From: Rhyzopertha dominica
Taxonomy: Eukaryota > Arthropoda > Insecta > Coleoptera > Bostrichidae
Length of the DNA stretch: 64,000 nt
Direction: 5' to 3'
Assembly (NCBI GenBank): GCA_025024175.1
Contig: QCXZ01000001.1
Location: forward strand, 19,778,001 to 19,842,000
How positions within the stretch are numbered: the first letter of the stretch is position 1; each line of letters starts with the position of its first letter. The notes under the pieces were generated by a model. That model worked only from the letters and a program-made list of their open reading frames with translations. It searched no databases and was not told the DNA's origin. The translations under genes were made by a program, and so were the position numbers. This document shows positions 1 through 12,560 of the stretch, one piece after another.

Positions 1-1441
1 ATATACCTTAACCTGTACAAGGAGAAGCTTAATGGCTTGCCTGTTGCTCATATGGAAAATGAAATATGATATTATTAGACGTATAACCCTAATAAGTCTA
101 TACTGATAGTTTCAATTAAAACATGCACACGGAGTAATTTATAATTACGGTGGCGGTGAGCTCCATCCAGAGCGAGACGTCTACTCGATATAATGTGAGC
201 CAAGTAAATACATTAAGCAATTTACAATATGTAAGTGTACGAGCAGTACGCTCTGAACATCACGCACCAAACACCAAGAACGCAGCATGAACATAAAAAC
301 TCAAATGTAGAGATCTGATTTCTGTCTTCAAGTTACAGCATCATTTCTAGTTTTAAAATTATTTTAAATCGCGTTCTTGTAATAGTTTCAGTACATCATC
401 ACTGACCTTGCATGTAACTTTTAAAAATTATCTGCTTCAATAGAAGGCGAAAGAACTTCCAAATTTGACACATTGCAATAACTGTCTCGCGGTGGAGATG
501 TCGGAAATCGAGGTTTCGAGAAGTCATGGAATTGTCTGGAAAATTCAACTAGAGACGAATTACATCACAACTTACGTTGCCAGAGGTCAGTAAATTATAG
601 TCCAAAAATAGAAAATAAAATTTTCAGAGTGCTTACACTCTTCGTTTGCATGAACGTCTAATGTCGCCGTTAGCTCGATACTGTGGAAATAATGTAGCTA
701 TATGGAGAATGTTTGGTTGAAAAGAGGGTATCTTCCACATTCTACCGGCACTGAATTAATACGTATTCGGCGTTAAGGGTATATAAATTACAATCAAACA
801 ATATTGTTGTGCTAGCATATCTCTATTATTATACTTACACATTGTATAAATTAGTGTGCCCAAATTGTACTATAAAAAACACGTTTTTTAGACACATTTT
901 ATTCGAAATATGGCTAACATGATTGTATTTTTTTTTCAGGTAAGCCTACTTTCGAACTTCACAGCGTCTGGTATGTAAGTACACCTTTCCATTGATTTCC
1001 ACAACCCTTTAGTACATTATGTGGAATTTAAATATTCTATAGACACATTACTGTCAAAATTATTCACGGGAACATCTAAGTGACGTTCATCGATTGCCAT
1101 AATGTAATAAAGTAGGTATTAGTTTAGCCGTTAAATTATTAAATAGTAGAAATTTTTGATTTCGCTCTACTGTATTGCCTTATATAGCGTGTTTGCTAAA
1201 CGTTCATCAAAAATTCAAGGTATGATTCCCGAGGTATTTTTGTGACAAAAAATCTGATAAACATTTGTCAAAAAATGCTTCCTAAGAGAGATACACCCCA
1301 TCAAAAGTGTTTCACAATAAAAATGAGAAAATTCACATGAGATATTTGGACACTTGAAGATAGTTTTCAACATCAGTTTTCGTTGAACTTTTGTGTTGGA
1401 ATTATAGGTAACTAAGTAACTGAACCGGTAGAAAAGGTCCT
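1..1441. other. AT-rich non-coding DNA, no feature recognised
   Basis: No open frame here resembles a protein I know, and I see no repeat or RNA gene. It may be intron or upstream flank of mib1, whose recognised exons begin about 27 kb further on. Confidence 0.5.
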
Positions 1442-2692
1442 ATGCGAGTTGGGTTTCTTCCCAACAAGCAATTACAGGGGTTTATCGCTGAGGATAATAT
1501 ATTTCTCAAAATCTCCTCTTCCTGATATTTTGTCATTCATTTCTTATAGGTTTACAATTTTGTCGCCCCTTTATAAAAAAAAATGTGCAATACTTGGGCT
1601 AAGACAAATGATCAGGGCAATTTCCAGTTTCAGTTGTAATGTGAGTGAAAAAGGCAAAGAACTAATTGCTATANATAAGTTCAAGTTCGGTTTTCACAAA
1701 TTTATAAACGAGGGGCCGTAAAAAGGTGGATGTGTACAAATAAAAAAAACTGTGTGCAAGACATTTATTAAGAAAGAGAGTAAGTTTTACTGAGTAGATA
1801 AGTTTAAATCTTTTTTTAATGGCGTAAAATAACAAATCAGTGTAGAAAAACAATATATNTTGTTTTGCTCACCACTGCTTTCACAAAAAAAAACTTGAAA
1901 TTTTAAAAATTTATAAATTACGAACTAAACAACTGACAATTGTCAAATATGCTTACGTGATATTCAATAAACAATTAAAGAAAAGCATGAAAATTTATTA
2001 AAAATCAAATGGTGAAAACAATATCATACAGCGCCAAAACGGCAAAGCTTCAGTGTAAATCATTAACTTGTATTTTAAACAGTACATGCAAAGGTGTTTT
2101 ATATTTACATCCTAAGGTTTGCATTGTTCTTTATGCCTAAACATAAATAAATATAAAATACGCAGAGTGTTTTAGTTCAAAGTTAAATTTTAAAGTTTCT
2201 TGGCTTATTTAGAGGGGGTGTTCATATAAAGAGATAAGTCTTCAAAATGAATGGGATGGGAGTTTTCAGTTGTTTACAAAAAAATTAATGAATCAAAACG
2301 ACTTTTGACACAATAGTAACACTCACCAACTATCTTTTTGCTACATATTCATAGTTTTAAGTTTGTCCTGAAGTACACTGCGCCTTAATTTTTGTCAGAA
2401 TTATTTTGGGGTTTAAAAGAATATTTTTGGAAAGCAAGCCTGTTTTAAACGCTGTTTCTCTCTTATAATTTGTTCGTATCGCTCTCAGTTTAGCCATAAA
2501 AAACTAAAATCAAAGAGTTATTTATTACACCTATACTTATTTATGCTTTAACGATGTTTAATTTATGTGGAATACTAGGTATTATGGAATTTCTAAGAAA
2601 ATATTTTTTATAACACTACGGCTTACTAGGACCCAACTCGCATTGCAGATTAGTATACCGCATCGGCCGGGACCCAATTCGCCTACTCCCTG
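1442..2692. repeat. Possible decayed DNA transposon bounded by inverted motifs
   Basis: The 13-mer ATGCGAGTTGGGT at 1442-1454 recurs in inverted form at 2631-2643. A variant of the inverted form (GACCCAATTCGC) follows at about 2671. The right side ends in CTCCCTG followed by TA at 2693, like the CAGGG-type ends of other elements in this window. No matching left terminus with a TA duplication was found, and no transposase is readable. The boundaries are therefore only a guess. Confidence 0.25.
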
Positions 2693-5600
2693 TATAATTC
2701 AATAAGAAATAGCCTGAAAGTATTTGGCGGCCGACGAGGCGGAGATTATATTTGTACACCCAAGTTGACAATATCGTTTACTACTAAATTTTATGAAGAA
2801 AACTATTTAGAACATAATTAAGCTCTAACTACATGCAGATTATCCATGATGCATTAGATAACCAAACAGAAGTCTGCAAGGTTTTTGTTAAACTGGTCCA
2901 CTGCCACTTTTTTAGTTAATTTGTCTTCAACCTAATGCAAGCCGGTGATGTTCGTTTACTTTAAATAAAACCCAGCAGATTAAGTTTTGCGTCCGTTCTA
3001 TGAAACTGAATTGAAAGCATCTAGAACGAGTTTTAGAAATATACTAGTATGACCATTACAACTACTTCGGTAACGCATATTTTTACTATGTCTCTACAGG
3101 AATCACTTGAATGTTCCTTGGTACCACGGTATATAATATATTACGTTATATGGCGTGCTTGGTACAGAAACGATAGATTTTAGATCAGATACTCTTTTCT
3201 GCATAAAATAATAAACAACACTATTGACACTTCTGATACGTATATTCTACAAAATTGGTTTAAAAGTCGTTACGATTCCGTCTTTCAGGGCTTTGACATG
3301 TACCTTGTATTATATAAGATATCAGAAAAACTAATACACCTATATTGCTTTGAAACGACATGCTTTAGTTGTTATTTCAGATATTATTATAAAAACTATT
3401 AAATTCTGAATTTATTGTCATGTAAGAATATCTTTTGTCATTAAATATGTTAGCGGATGCTGTCGTGGGCTTCGCTTGTATTTATTTGAAATAAGGCAAT
3501 ATAATTATTTCTACAATTTATATTCTTATTATGGATACGAGTAACAAATGAATTAGAAGTAAAAACTATTTTCTAGGCGCTCAAATAGACCGTTTTGGTA
3601 ATGTTTGTATATCAGACGGAAACTATTACTATTTTCTAATATCCGTTGAGAACGCTTATAAGATTTGTTATCTGCATATTACTCATACTCAAATAACACC
3701 AACATTTATAGTGTACACAAAGGTTCTCTTTTATTAAGTATACAATCGTCTTCATTGGTTGTCTTTGTGATATTAACTGTCATGAGGCGATTACATCTGT
3801 TCTACAATTAAAGAATCCTGAAAATGAGCGCTTGCTGACATCCTGAAGTTATATGAGCGACCTATTAAGTTTTAATGGATTAAAATATTAAATGTGATCA
3901 TCTGTACCTTTCGGCTAGTTGGAAAGTTTAATTTCTTTCGAAGTATGTAATTAACTTTAAATAACGCTTACACTAGCATTTTGCGTTCATTACTCTGCCA
4001 GCTCGCTGAAAGCCCGACGCCGAAATTATATCCGTCTGGAAATCATTTCAGTCTTAATTCCGGCATTTCAAGCCCAGCTCGAGAGCCTCGTAGAAAGCCT
4101 CTTATTAAAATATTTTCAGAGAAACATGAATATAGCGTATGCAAATTATAAGCCTCTGAATAATAACAAAGTGACAAAGAACCACTTTAGGACCTCATTA
4201 CTTATTTCGTAATAGGCGTACAGCCCCACTTTAATTTATATTTTAATAAAAATGTTAATAAATCAGCAACAGATAGGCGAGGCATCGGAACTGATACTTC
4301 CATCTCATTATAGTGGAAGAAACAAACAAGCTAGCAGTTTCTGATAATCTGTTTAAATGTAGTAAAAGAATTTTGATTAAAAGAAATTAGATACTCACAC
4401 CATACAACTGCATAAGGCTACTCCGTGCGTATCTGCCCTAATAAACAACAAAGAATGAATGCAGTTAAGTTATAGGGCTTTCCACATGGTTTTACCTAAA
4501 TAAAACACATAATTAAAAAATACAACGCTGTTTTCCATTGAATCTATAGTGCGAAAATACTGACTTCCTGTACTACTTTGATAATTTAATACAAGAAGCT
4601 TACATCATATTCGGTGAAATCTTCGTATCCCTCACTCGTTAAACAACGTAGGTTGTACCAACTATTAAATTCTTTTTTACTTTACCTGCTGTTTGCTGTG
4701 AAAATAAATATTTTGTACGACCCAGTAGCAATATCGTCGTATAGTACTACTTTACCTAAGTGGTTTAAAATATTTCAAACTATTGTATCTCTGTATTTTA
4801 ATACGCAGAAGCATACAAATATGTACATTTTTATCACATTCTAAAATTATAATATTATTATTAAATATTATAAATGTTCTCTTACTTCAGATACTATAAG
4901 TAGGGCTTAGCTGTTTTTTAGTATGACAGTTGGTATGGTAACCTCTACAAATGCTGCATCAGATCCTTATAATCAAAAACGATAAACAGAATGAATAAGT
5001 AATAAGTTCAGCAATGCTCTTTTGAGGTTTCCCAAAATGGAAACAAAATATCCATATTATTAATATATGTATAAGGTTTTCACATTCTACCTATAAATTG
5101 ATAGTGGACAATACCCGCTCTGGTGAATAAAGCTAATTTATTATGAATACTTATTTTATCGACACCGTTTAGCGGCCGTAAAATAGCATGTTATCGCCCT
5201 AAGTCGTTTTATTTTTTAATCTACTCTTTAACCTTGAAGTGAAGTTACTGCTTGAAATGTTGGTGCGCCTGACTAAAGTTACAAGGCAGTCACATTTGTA
5301 CAACTTTTAATTTTATTAATTAATTTTAACTTTCTGAAGTAAAACTTTTTTGCAATTCGAAGTTATTAAATCGTATTGAAGTCTCGTTATATAATAACTA
5401 TTATCTAATTTTCTTCAAAAGCAATATTAAATTTTTTAAAAACCTAATGTCGTAGGATATTTATTTCGTGAAACGTACCTACCAAAGCTAGTTTGTAAAT
5501 TAAGCAGAAAACTTTTGCAAGACAAACATATTAACCTTTATGGTCGTCTGATACCTACGTTTATTTGATAAAAGAAACCAATAAAATTATTTAATTCACA

Positions 5601-8600
5601 GCAAAAGCATGGACCGATGATAGACTCCGTGGTAAACAGAATTATCAAAGATTGCAATAGTTTAAATGTCAATTTTTCTTTCTCATAGGCTCTCCTCTCC
5701 GTGTAGGATACTTCTTGAGATTAAGGTTAAGATGCATTGTACTAATTCTGTAACGTTTTTCGCCAGTGTGGTGGCGTCGTCTACATAACGTCTGTTCATC
5801 CCCTGGCACTTTGCCATAAAAACTGTTCCTCCCAAAATATGTTTGCTAACCGCTTATAATACGCGTCACAGAGATATGATATCGTAGTATAATAATTTGC
5901 ATTATGCGTACTAGCACACACTATAGCTAATTAAATTCAGTCTTTACTGTAAAATAACTAGGACAAAAAATCGCTTTTTATTTTTAGGAATAAAATAACT
6001 TAACATACTTTTCTGATAATGTTATTTTGTATTCCGACTGTTGAAACTGTTAAAACGTGCATTCACTTCGGAAGAAACTAAGCAGACTGCAAGCTGGACT
6101 ATTTAGGCAGAACAGTGATATCATCGCCCATTATTGCCCTAAAGACGCTGGTAGACTTGCCGTCATTGCAACTGGTGGAATAGTTTGTGCTAAAAGTGCA
6201 ACTTACAGCTGAAAGTAAATAAACAAAACAGTAATTCTGAATACTGTACCATTTTCAAGCAAACGTAACATCGTATTCTCTGTATGCATGATAGCTGAAA
6301 GTATATGACTAGTCCTGAAATATTTGAAGCAACCGATTTTGACAAGAATTCTTTTTTAAATCTAGAGGCTATACGCGTAATATTTCAATCAGAAATCTTA
6401 GCGATTTTAACTTGTTTTCGGATCGTTACGAAAAAAGAGTATCTTTGTAATCACCGACAACTGAGCCGCATTAAAGGCATTAACATCAAAGGAGAGAACT
6501 TAAAACACCATCAGAGCGTAATAGGTTTAAACTAATTAAGGTTGTAGTGTATTCACAAGACTTAGAGGACCACAAGACTGATGAACTTGCAGGGATTGGT
6601 AGTGGCGTGGCTTCTTAACCCTTGAGCTTGACCATTCCCGTCATAACACGCTACTTCTGAGGTGGCATAAAGAATAGTGACCGAAGATTTGTCAGACAGG
6701 AAAACTTTCAAGCAACAGGGCTAAAACCTATCTCGGCCTGAAGAGAACTGATGCCAAACTAACAAGAGCAATGTAAAACTTACCCAGAACCCGGCATGTA
6801 GGGAATTTTTGGAAGAATAGTAAAATATACTTCATCTCTTACATCAATGCGAAGTCTACATAGGCAATAAAAGAAGCACTTTTATAAAGGATAAATTAAC
6901 CCAGGGTATATGAGATCTAAAGCAATACAGATAATACTAGACAGAGCTCTTATGATAGCGAAATGGAGTTAAAGGTTCAATAGACCAAGAATAGTTGGAT
7001 CACAAACACTCGTAAGGAGCAAATCCAAGATTAATAGTAATGTTTTAATTACTCATTATTTAATAAGATAATAATATTGATACAGGCCGCATTTACACAG
7101 AAAATAGCAATTTATTCTATTTAAACGATATATGAAAAAGCCTTACCATAATAATTTAGAAAATCTAAACACATATTTCGCCGGCTAAGGCGCCGTCTTC
7201 ATCAGTAGAAGTAAAGTAAGGCACTTGTTGAATCCTTGGCTAGATTTTGGAGAATTTGGTGATTTCCTCAGAACAATATAAAGTTTCTTGGGTGACAATA
7301 AATGTAAGAATTGTAAATACTTTTTTACACTTTCGAGAATCTTCTTAGGGAGCCTACAGTTCGAGAACATCATTTTAGTTGTTCTAAAACTTGCGCTAAT
7401 CTTACTGTACTTTTCAGGTAAATTATTTTAACACACATTTAATTATTGTCGTTTAATTATTATAAGCAGATTTTGTTTCATTAACTGAGAGTTTACTATA
7501 ACGTAACAGAAATATATTATATCTTTAATTGTTGGCTACTATAATAATGGATGTGTATATAATAAAGTAGTGTACATGAAATAACTTGCTTATAGACTGA
7601 CAAACTTAGAGATCTGAACATATGTCCCTGTGCTACAGTGTAATTGCATCTTCTAAGTAGATGTTATTTAAATATGTCATAAGTATCACTATAAATTTCC
7701 ATTTTGTTTGATTTGGAAGTCTATAACAATAAGGCGATTATTACATTTTCATCCAGTTTATTGGCAATAATTAGGCCTGTGCCTCACACTTTGTACTACT
7801 TCTTTCCTGAAAACCATACTTATAGGCATCAAATTCACAACTTCCTTTGCTGACAGGTGGCATTGCTAACTAAATTCTTACTTACATCAAACCAAGCCTT
7901 TGGTATGTAGGCAAAACCAGTTCTATGCCGTCTGCTGTGCTGCTTGCACTAGACCTAAACGAGCTATATTGATAGCGAAATAGATCTATCTGCAGTTGGT
8001 TGCGATGCAGACAGCAAAGCATACACATGCTTTTTAATGTATGTCGGTTCTTGCCCGCTTGCAAAAAGTGCCGTGGTGGCCTGATGTCTAGGTCACTTCC
8101 TTTAGGAAGGCAGATTCCATAATGGCAGCTAGGTGGCTTTTATCATCATGTGAGTGTAATGCTAACAGATGGCATTGACATTTAAATTCTTACTTTTTAT
8201 GCAATTTATTAATCTATTTTTTATCGTTTTTTTTTCTTGAATTTTACTGAATATGCTTAGCAGAATTATTGGTCGATAAGTAGTAACTTTATTCCTTTTC
8301 TTCTTATTCTTCTTCCTATTTTAGTGTGATACAATGTCTATCTTGTATAACTGTTTGAAAACTGTTTGAAATCAAGACCGTTAATGTTAATATTTCTAAA
8401 GCAATTTGGCGTAACCTTTATTTTAACTATTTGACAGTTTAGCTCATTATTTAGATGTACTGTTATTCCTTCTATCTTTACATGTATGTATTGTGTGGTA
8501 AGTGCTAGTTTATATTACAGAAATCTACGTCATCAACGTTTAGCCAAGTTTCCGGTAAAGTCAGAATATGCTTCTCAATAAGCTCTCTATTACTGTTACT

Positions 8601-9749
8601 ATTTTTACGGAATTGCTTTTTTTCTTTACGAAGGTACATTTTTCGATCCACATAATAACCTTGTTGGTTTTTCTCCTCGCAGTTCAGTCTAATGTCAAAG
8701 AGAATCCCAAACCAGGCACATACTTTTTACTTAGACTGCTTTAAAAAAGCGGCATGCTTCGGCCAGAGTAAGAAAGCAATACGCACTTATTTTTTTGAGT
8801 TTAATGCCTAAAATTGAAAGTACAAGAATACCGTTTTAAACTGTTTTAAATAAAAGTGCATTAGGCCCTTCACTGCATAATAATCAGTAAGGCACTTGCG
8901 TCATAGAGTTTACGACAATTTTTTTATTGCTGTGCATCGCATCTATTTACAGTTATCAAAGATGCTATTTATGTACCGTTACCGAAGACGTCACCATATT
9001 CTGACAAAGAAAAAGAACGTTTATAATTATACTATAATCAAGCGATTATAGGAGTTATCTTGGATACAAGAGTGCTCTGAAGGAAACTTTCTGCAGCTCG
9101 TCGCTGTAACAACAAACTCGGATGTGCGGTAAAATATTTTTCCAGTTTCCCTCAACTATTTCTCTTTCCCGGCAATCACATTACGTCGATGGAGTCTATT
9201 TTGGTAACCGTCCTTTTAACCGAATTCGGAATTGTTAAAATGGGGGAATTTTAACGTTGCCTCTGCGTGCGTAAAATTACCGCCGTACTCATTAGCACAC
9301 TATCAACGCGTCATATCCGCCCTTTATTGGCATTTGTGTGCTGTCCGATCATTGACGTTCTCGTAATGATTGCGCATAACTAGTTCATAAACTATTTGGT
9401 TTGCTTAACACACAAACACACAAACGTGTGTGTTGTTAAGTGAATTGAAACTTAACAGAAGAGCCCAAATAGTATGACTGCAACTTGTTAAACTACACTG
9501 TAGTACTCTACTGTCGGATGTTAGGTCATCTCTCATACTTTAAGAGTGCTTGCTCCTTACAGTACTGATAAAGTAGAAACCAATTTAAAATATAAGCAAA
9601 TCCCAAATGATTAATTAATTTTACTTCCACATCCAACGGATGGCAAGTACCTACTGTATCGCGAAAAACATTTTCAAAAATTTTTATTTGCTCAATCGCT
9701 TTAAAATGGTCGAAAACGTAAAAAAAGTTTGAGCAAAAGCAATTTCTTA
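2693..9749. other. AT-rich non-coding DNA, no gene recognised
   Basis: Open frames are at most about 76 codons, of low-complexity AT-rich composition, and lack family motifs. I see no splice-flanked conserved exon, tRNA or clear repeat boundary. A short palindrome around CAAACGTGTGTGTTG lies near 9421. Confidence 0.5.
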
Positions 9750-9835
9750 TCTGTGTCGTGTGTCTGTGAGTCTGTGTGTCGATGCATCTGTGTGTCGGTG
9801 TGTCTATGTGTCTATGTGTCTGTGTGTCTGTGGTT
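9750..9835. repeat. TGTGTCTG-type microsatellite
   Basis: About 85 bases consist of degenerate 8-base units (TGTGTCTG, TGTGTCGG, TATGTGTC and similar). They create an artificial open frame on the minus strand rich in Thr, His and Asp, which I do not treat as a gene. Confidence 0.8.
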
Positions 9836-11261
9836 TTGGGTGTGGACGCGATAACCTTCAAAAGACTTAAAGATATGAACTTGAAATTTGGCATGCATAT
9901 ATTAAATCTCAACTACTAAAGGCGAACTATTTTTGGGGTAAGTAGGGTATCGGGAAGGGGGTGAAATTGGGGGGTAAACTATCCCTTTTGCAAATTTTTA
10001 TTTTTTTTCGTTTTAGTATGTGATTAGTATAGTATAATTGCGAGTATTATTCGTCCCTATAAATTTTCGGTGCAGCAAACTGTTTAGAAGATATTAACAA
10101 AAAAAAGCGTCAATTTTAAAAAGAGTTTTTTTACTAAATATCTCGAAAATACTTAATATCTTTAAAAAAATTAAAAACCGTCAGATAGAAAATAAAATTT
10201 GTCACAAAAAGTGTTTCAAAAAAATTCCAATATTGACATTTTCGAAATAATTACAATAATTCCAATTATTTTGTTAACTTAATTTTCGAGTTATTTGGAA
10301 AGAAAACGATTTTGAAAATTTATGTATTTTTGTTGATATCACCAAACCGTTAGTCTTAGAAAAAAATGTGTAGAGAGGAAAAACGCTCAAAACCTGATTA
10401 TTGATCGTATAGTATAAGAAATAAAATCGTTAATGTCATTTTAACAATTGGATGTGGAAGTATTGATCAATTTGCAACGGTTTTTACATAAAAGTAATAG
10501 ATTTTACTTTTGGATATACAAATATAAATAACCAAATATTTTACTAACGGCTAATTTTGAATTATAGAAGGTACAATGAAAAAATAAACTGCAATTTCAA
10601 CTCAGATATTAATGTATGAAATCTACTTTTAAAACTACCGGCCAAACCTGCAAAAAGGAACGTTAAGCAGGAAGTTGAGGATCTTATAACAGACCGAAAA
10701 TAAGTTAAAACTGGTTTTACAGCTTTTAATTCCTGATAAGAGGTTTTTATAATTTTAGGCCTGTCATAAAACCATAAACAAAATTTTTACAAATTCATTT
10801 GAAAAATGTTGGTTCCTATTAGTACGAGTATAAGCCTTATACTATAATTATCAATTTTAAATTCGTTAGAGTAGTGGTATGAGGGAGTATTGTTTATAGT
10901 AGCTGATCAGAAACAGTCGTCGTATCCATAAAAAATTTGAACTTCACGTTAACCTACCTCAGGATCCTCTCACATGTGATCAGAATCACTTTGTACTAGG
11001 TACTCTGCAAAAAGCCTGATGCGCTAGTCAGTCTGAGTGTTAAAAAATTTGCAGTGTTTGTTTGAATTACTTCTGCATTATACAAAAACGTTTGTTTCTA
11101 TTTTTGCAGGNATTTGAAAAGTGGCGATAACTATTGCACAACACTTTATTTTTAACGGATTTGTACGATTTATTGCTACACTTTTTTGGTATATTAGGAA
11201 CTTCAGCTACTCTCATAAAATTCTCGCTCACTGTGTCAAATTCATTTCTAGTATAACACTG
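9836..11261. other. AT-rich DNA, probably dispersed repeat, no gene
   Basis: The stretch is dominated by A/T homopolymers with a G-rich patch near 9935-9980. It has the texture of an old dispersed repeat continuing from the microsatellite, but no termini or protein remnants could be identified. Confidence 0.35.
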
Positions 11262-12560
11262 CATGGGCTTACCGAAAGGGGGGCAAGGGGGAGCAGCTGC
11301 CCCTCCCTGGACCTGGGTTGTCAACTCTGGGCCCTTACAACTTCCCATACATTTAGCCGATTAATTATGTGTGTACGCATAAAAATTGTCTTAGTTATAA
11401 AATTGTAAATACAGTAAAATTTATAGGCAAGTGTATTTCACAATTTTCATCCAGAACTCATATTTGACCCTTGCAAATGACCTTCTCTAATAAGTCGTTG
11501 TCAAATGGTTTCCAAGCTTAATCCATGTGCGTTTTGATGCTGTAACTACAACATTCTTGTTGTTACGAACGTTGTCTTAGGGCGGATATAGCTTTAAAAG
11601 ACTATCTTGGTCAGGATGAGTCGTAACACGATTTTTGCTTAATTCTCAGCTATTCTATCTTTTCCTATAAACAACTAATTACTGTTATACGGAATCACAT
11701 CAGAATCTGCCATATATTCAGTGATAACTCTAACTTTTGTACCAAATTTCTAAATTCACATTACATTTTAACAATTAATATAAAAAAACAAAAAAAAGTC
11801 AATTTATTTAATATAAGTTTTAGGAATCCAGTAAAACCATTATCAGTACGAATTAAAACCCGGTGTTTTGTTAAAATGCAATTAAATATATTTCAGTTTA
11901 TTTAAATGAAGCTTGATTTGGTTAAATTATTAAGTAATCGGTTAATTTTTGAGAGCAATGCACTGGCAATCTAAGAAGGTTGGCTTGACGTATAATGCTG
12001 ACGCATTTGTTAATGTTAGTTATCCATCGAGTCTTTTTCCCTGGGGAATAAAAATTACTACAATTGTATCTTTAGCTCCTATACATATTAACTCCCAGCT
12101 TAAATTTCTAAAGCTTCTCGTGTGAGAAGTTGAAACTGTACTAAAAGCGCATCGGTTAATGCATTAGTCTTTGATATATGTTAATTCTGAATCAAAAATC
12201 GTGCTCTTATTAGTAGAACTTTTAAGGTGAAATTTATGTTCCTTTGGTACTTTGTTTGATATCATTATACAACTGAATTCCCCTCACCTAACTGAGTTCA
12301 TCAATAACGGAATGAGTTATAAAGTGGCTTTGTATGATCAGTGTATGTACATACAAAACATATAAATAATTTATTTATTTTACAGAAGATGTTTTAAGTC
12401 GCCTTTCAGAAAATCCACGAAGATTATTCATGGAATAAATACTTCAATAATTATCTATATCTTATAAACATTTATTATTTCTATTTATGTTGAATTATAC
12501 TCTGCAGGACGTTCCTGCTTTGCCCCCCCCCCTCTAGACCAAAAGCTGGGTACACCCATG
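11262..12560. mobile_element. Non-autonomous hAT-like DNA transposon
   Basis: The termini are inverted: CATGGGCTTACC at the left and GGTACACCCATG at the right, matching at 10 of 12 positions. Both continue inward into G- or C-runs; the left end carries GGGGGGCAAGGGGGAGCAGC. The flanks TAACACTG (11254-11261) and TAAGACTG (12561-12568) match at 7 of 8 positions, the 8-bp target duplication expected of hAT elements. The 1.3-kb interior is AT-rich and codes for no recognisable transposase, so this is a non-autonomous or decayed copy. The mismatched duplication and termini suggest an old insertion. Confidence 0.65.

Noticed and set aside
9526..9912. 128-codon minus-strand frame rich in Thr-His-Asp
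   Set aside because: The centre is a translated TGTGTCTG microsatellite and the flanks lack any motif.
11067..11408. Frames of 93-95 codons on both strands
   Set aside because: They run across the hAT-like terminus and its G-runs; no domain, and they overlap each other on opposite strands.
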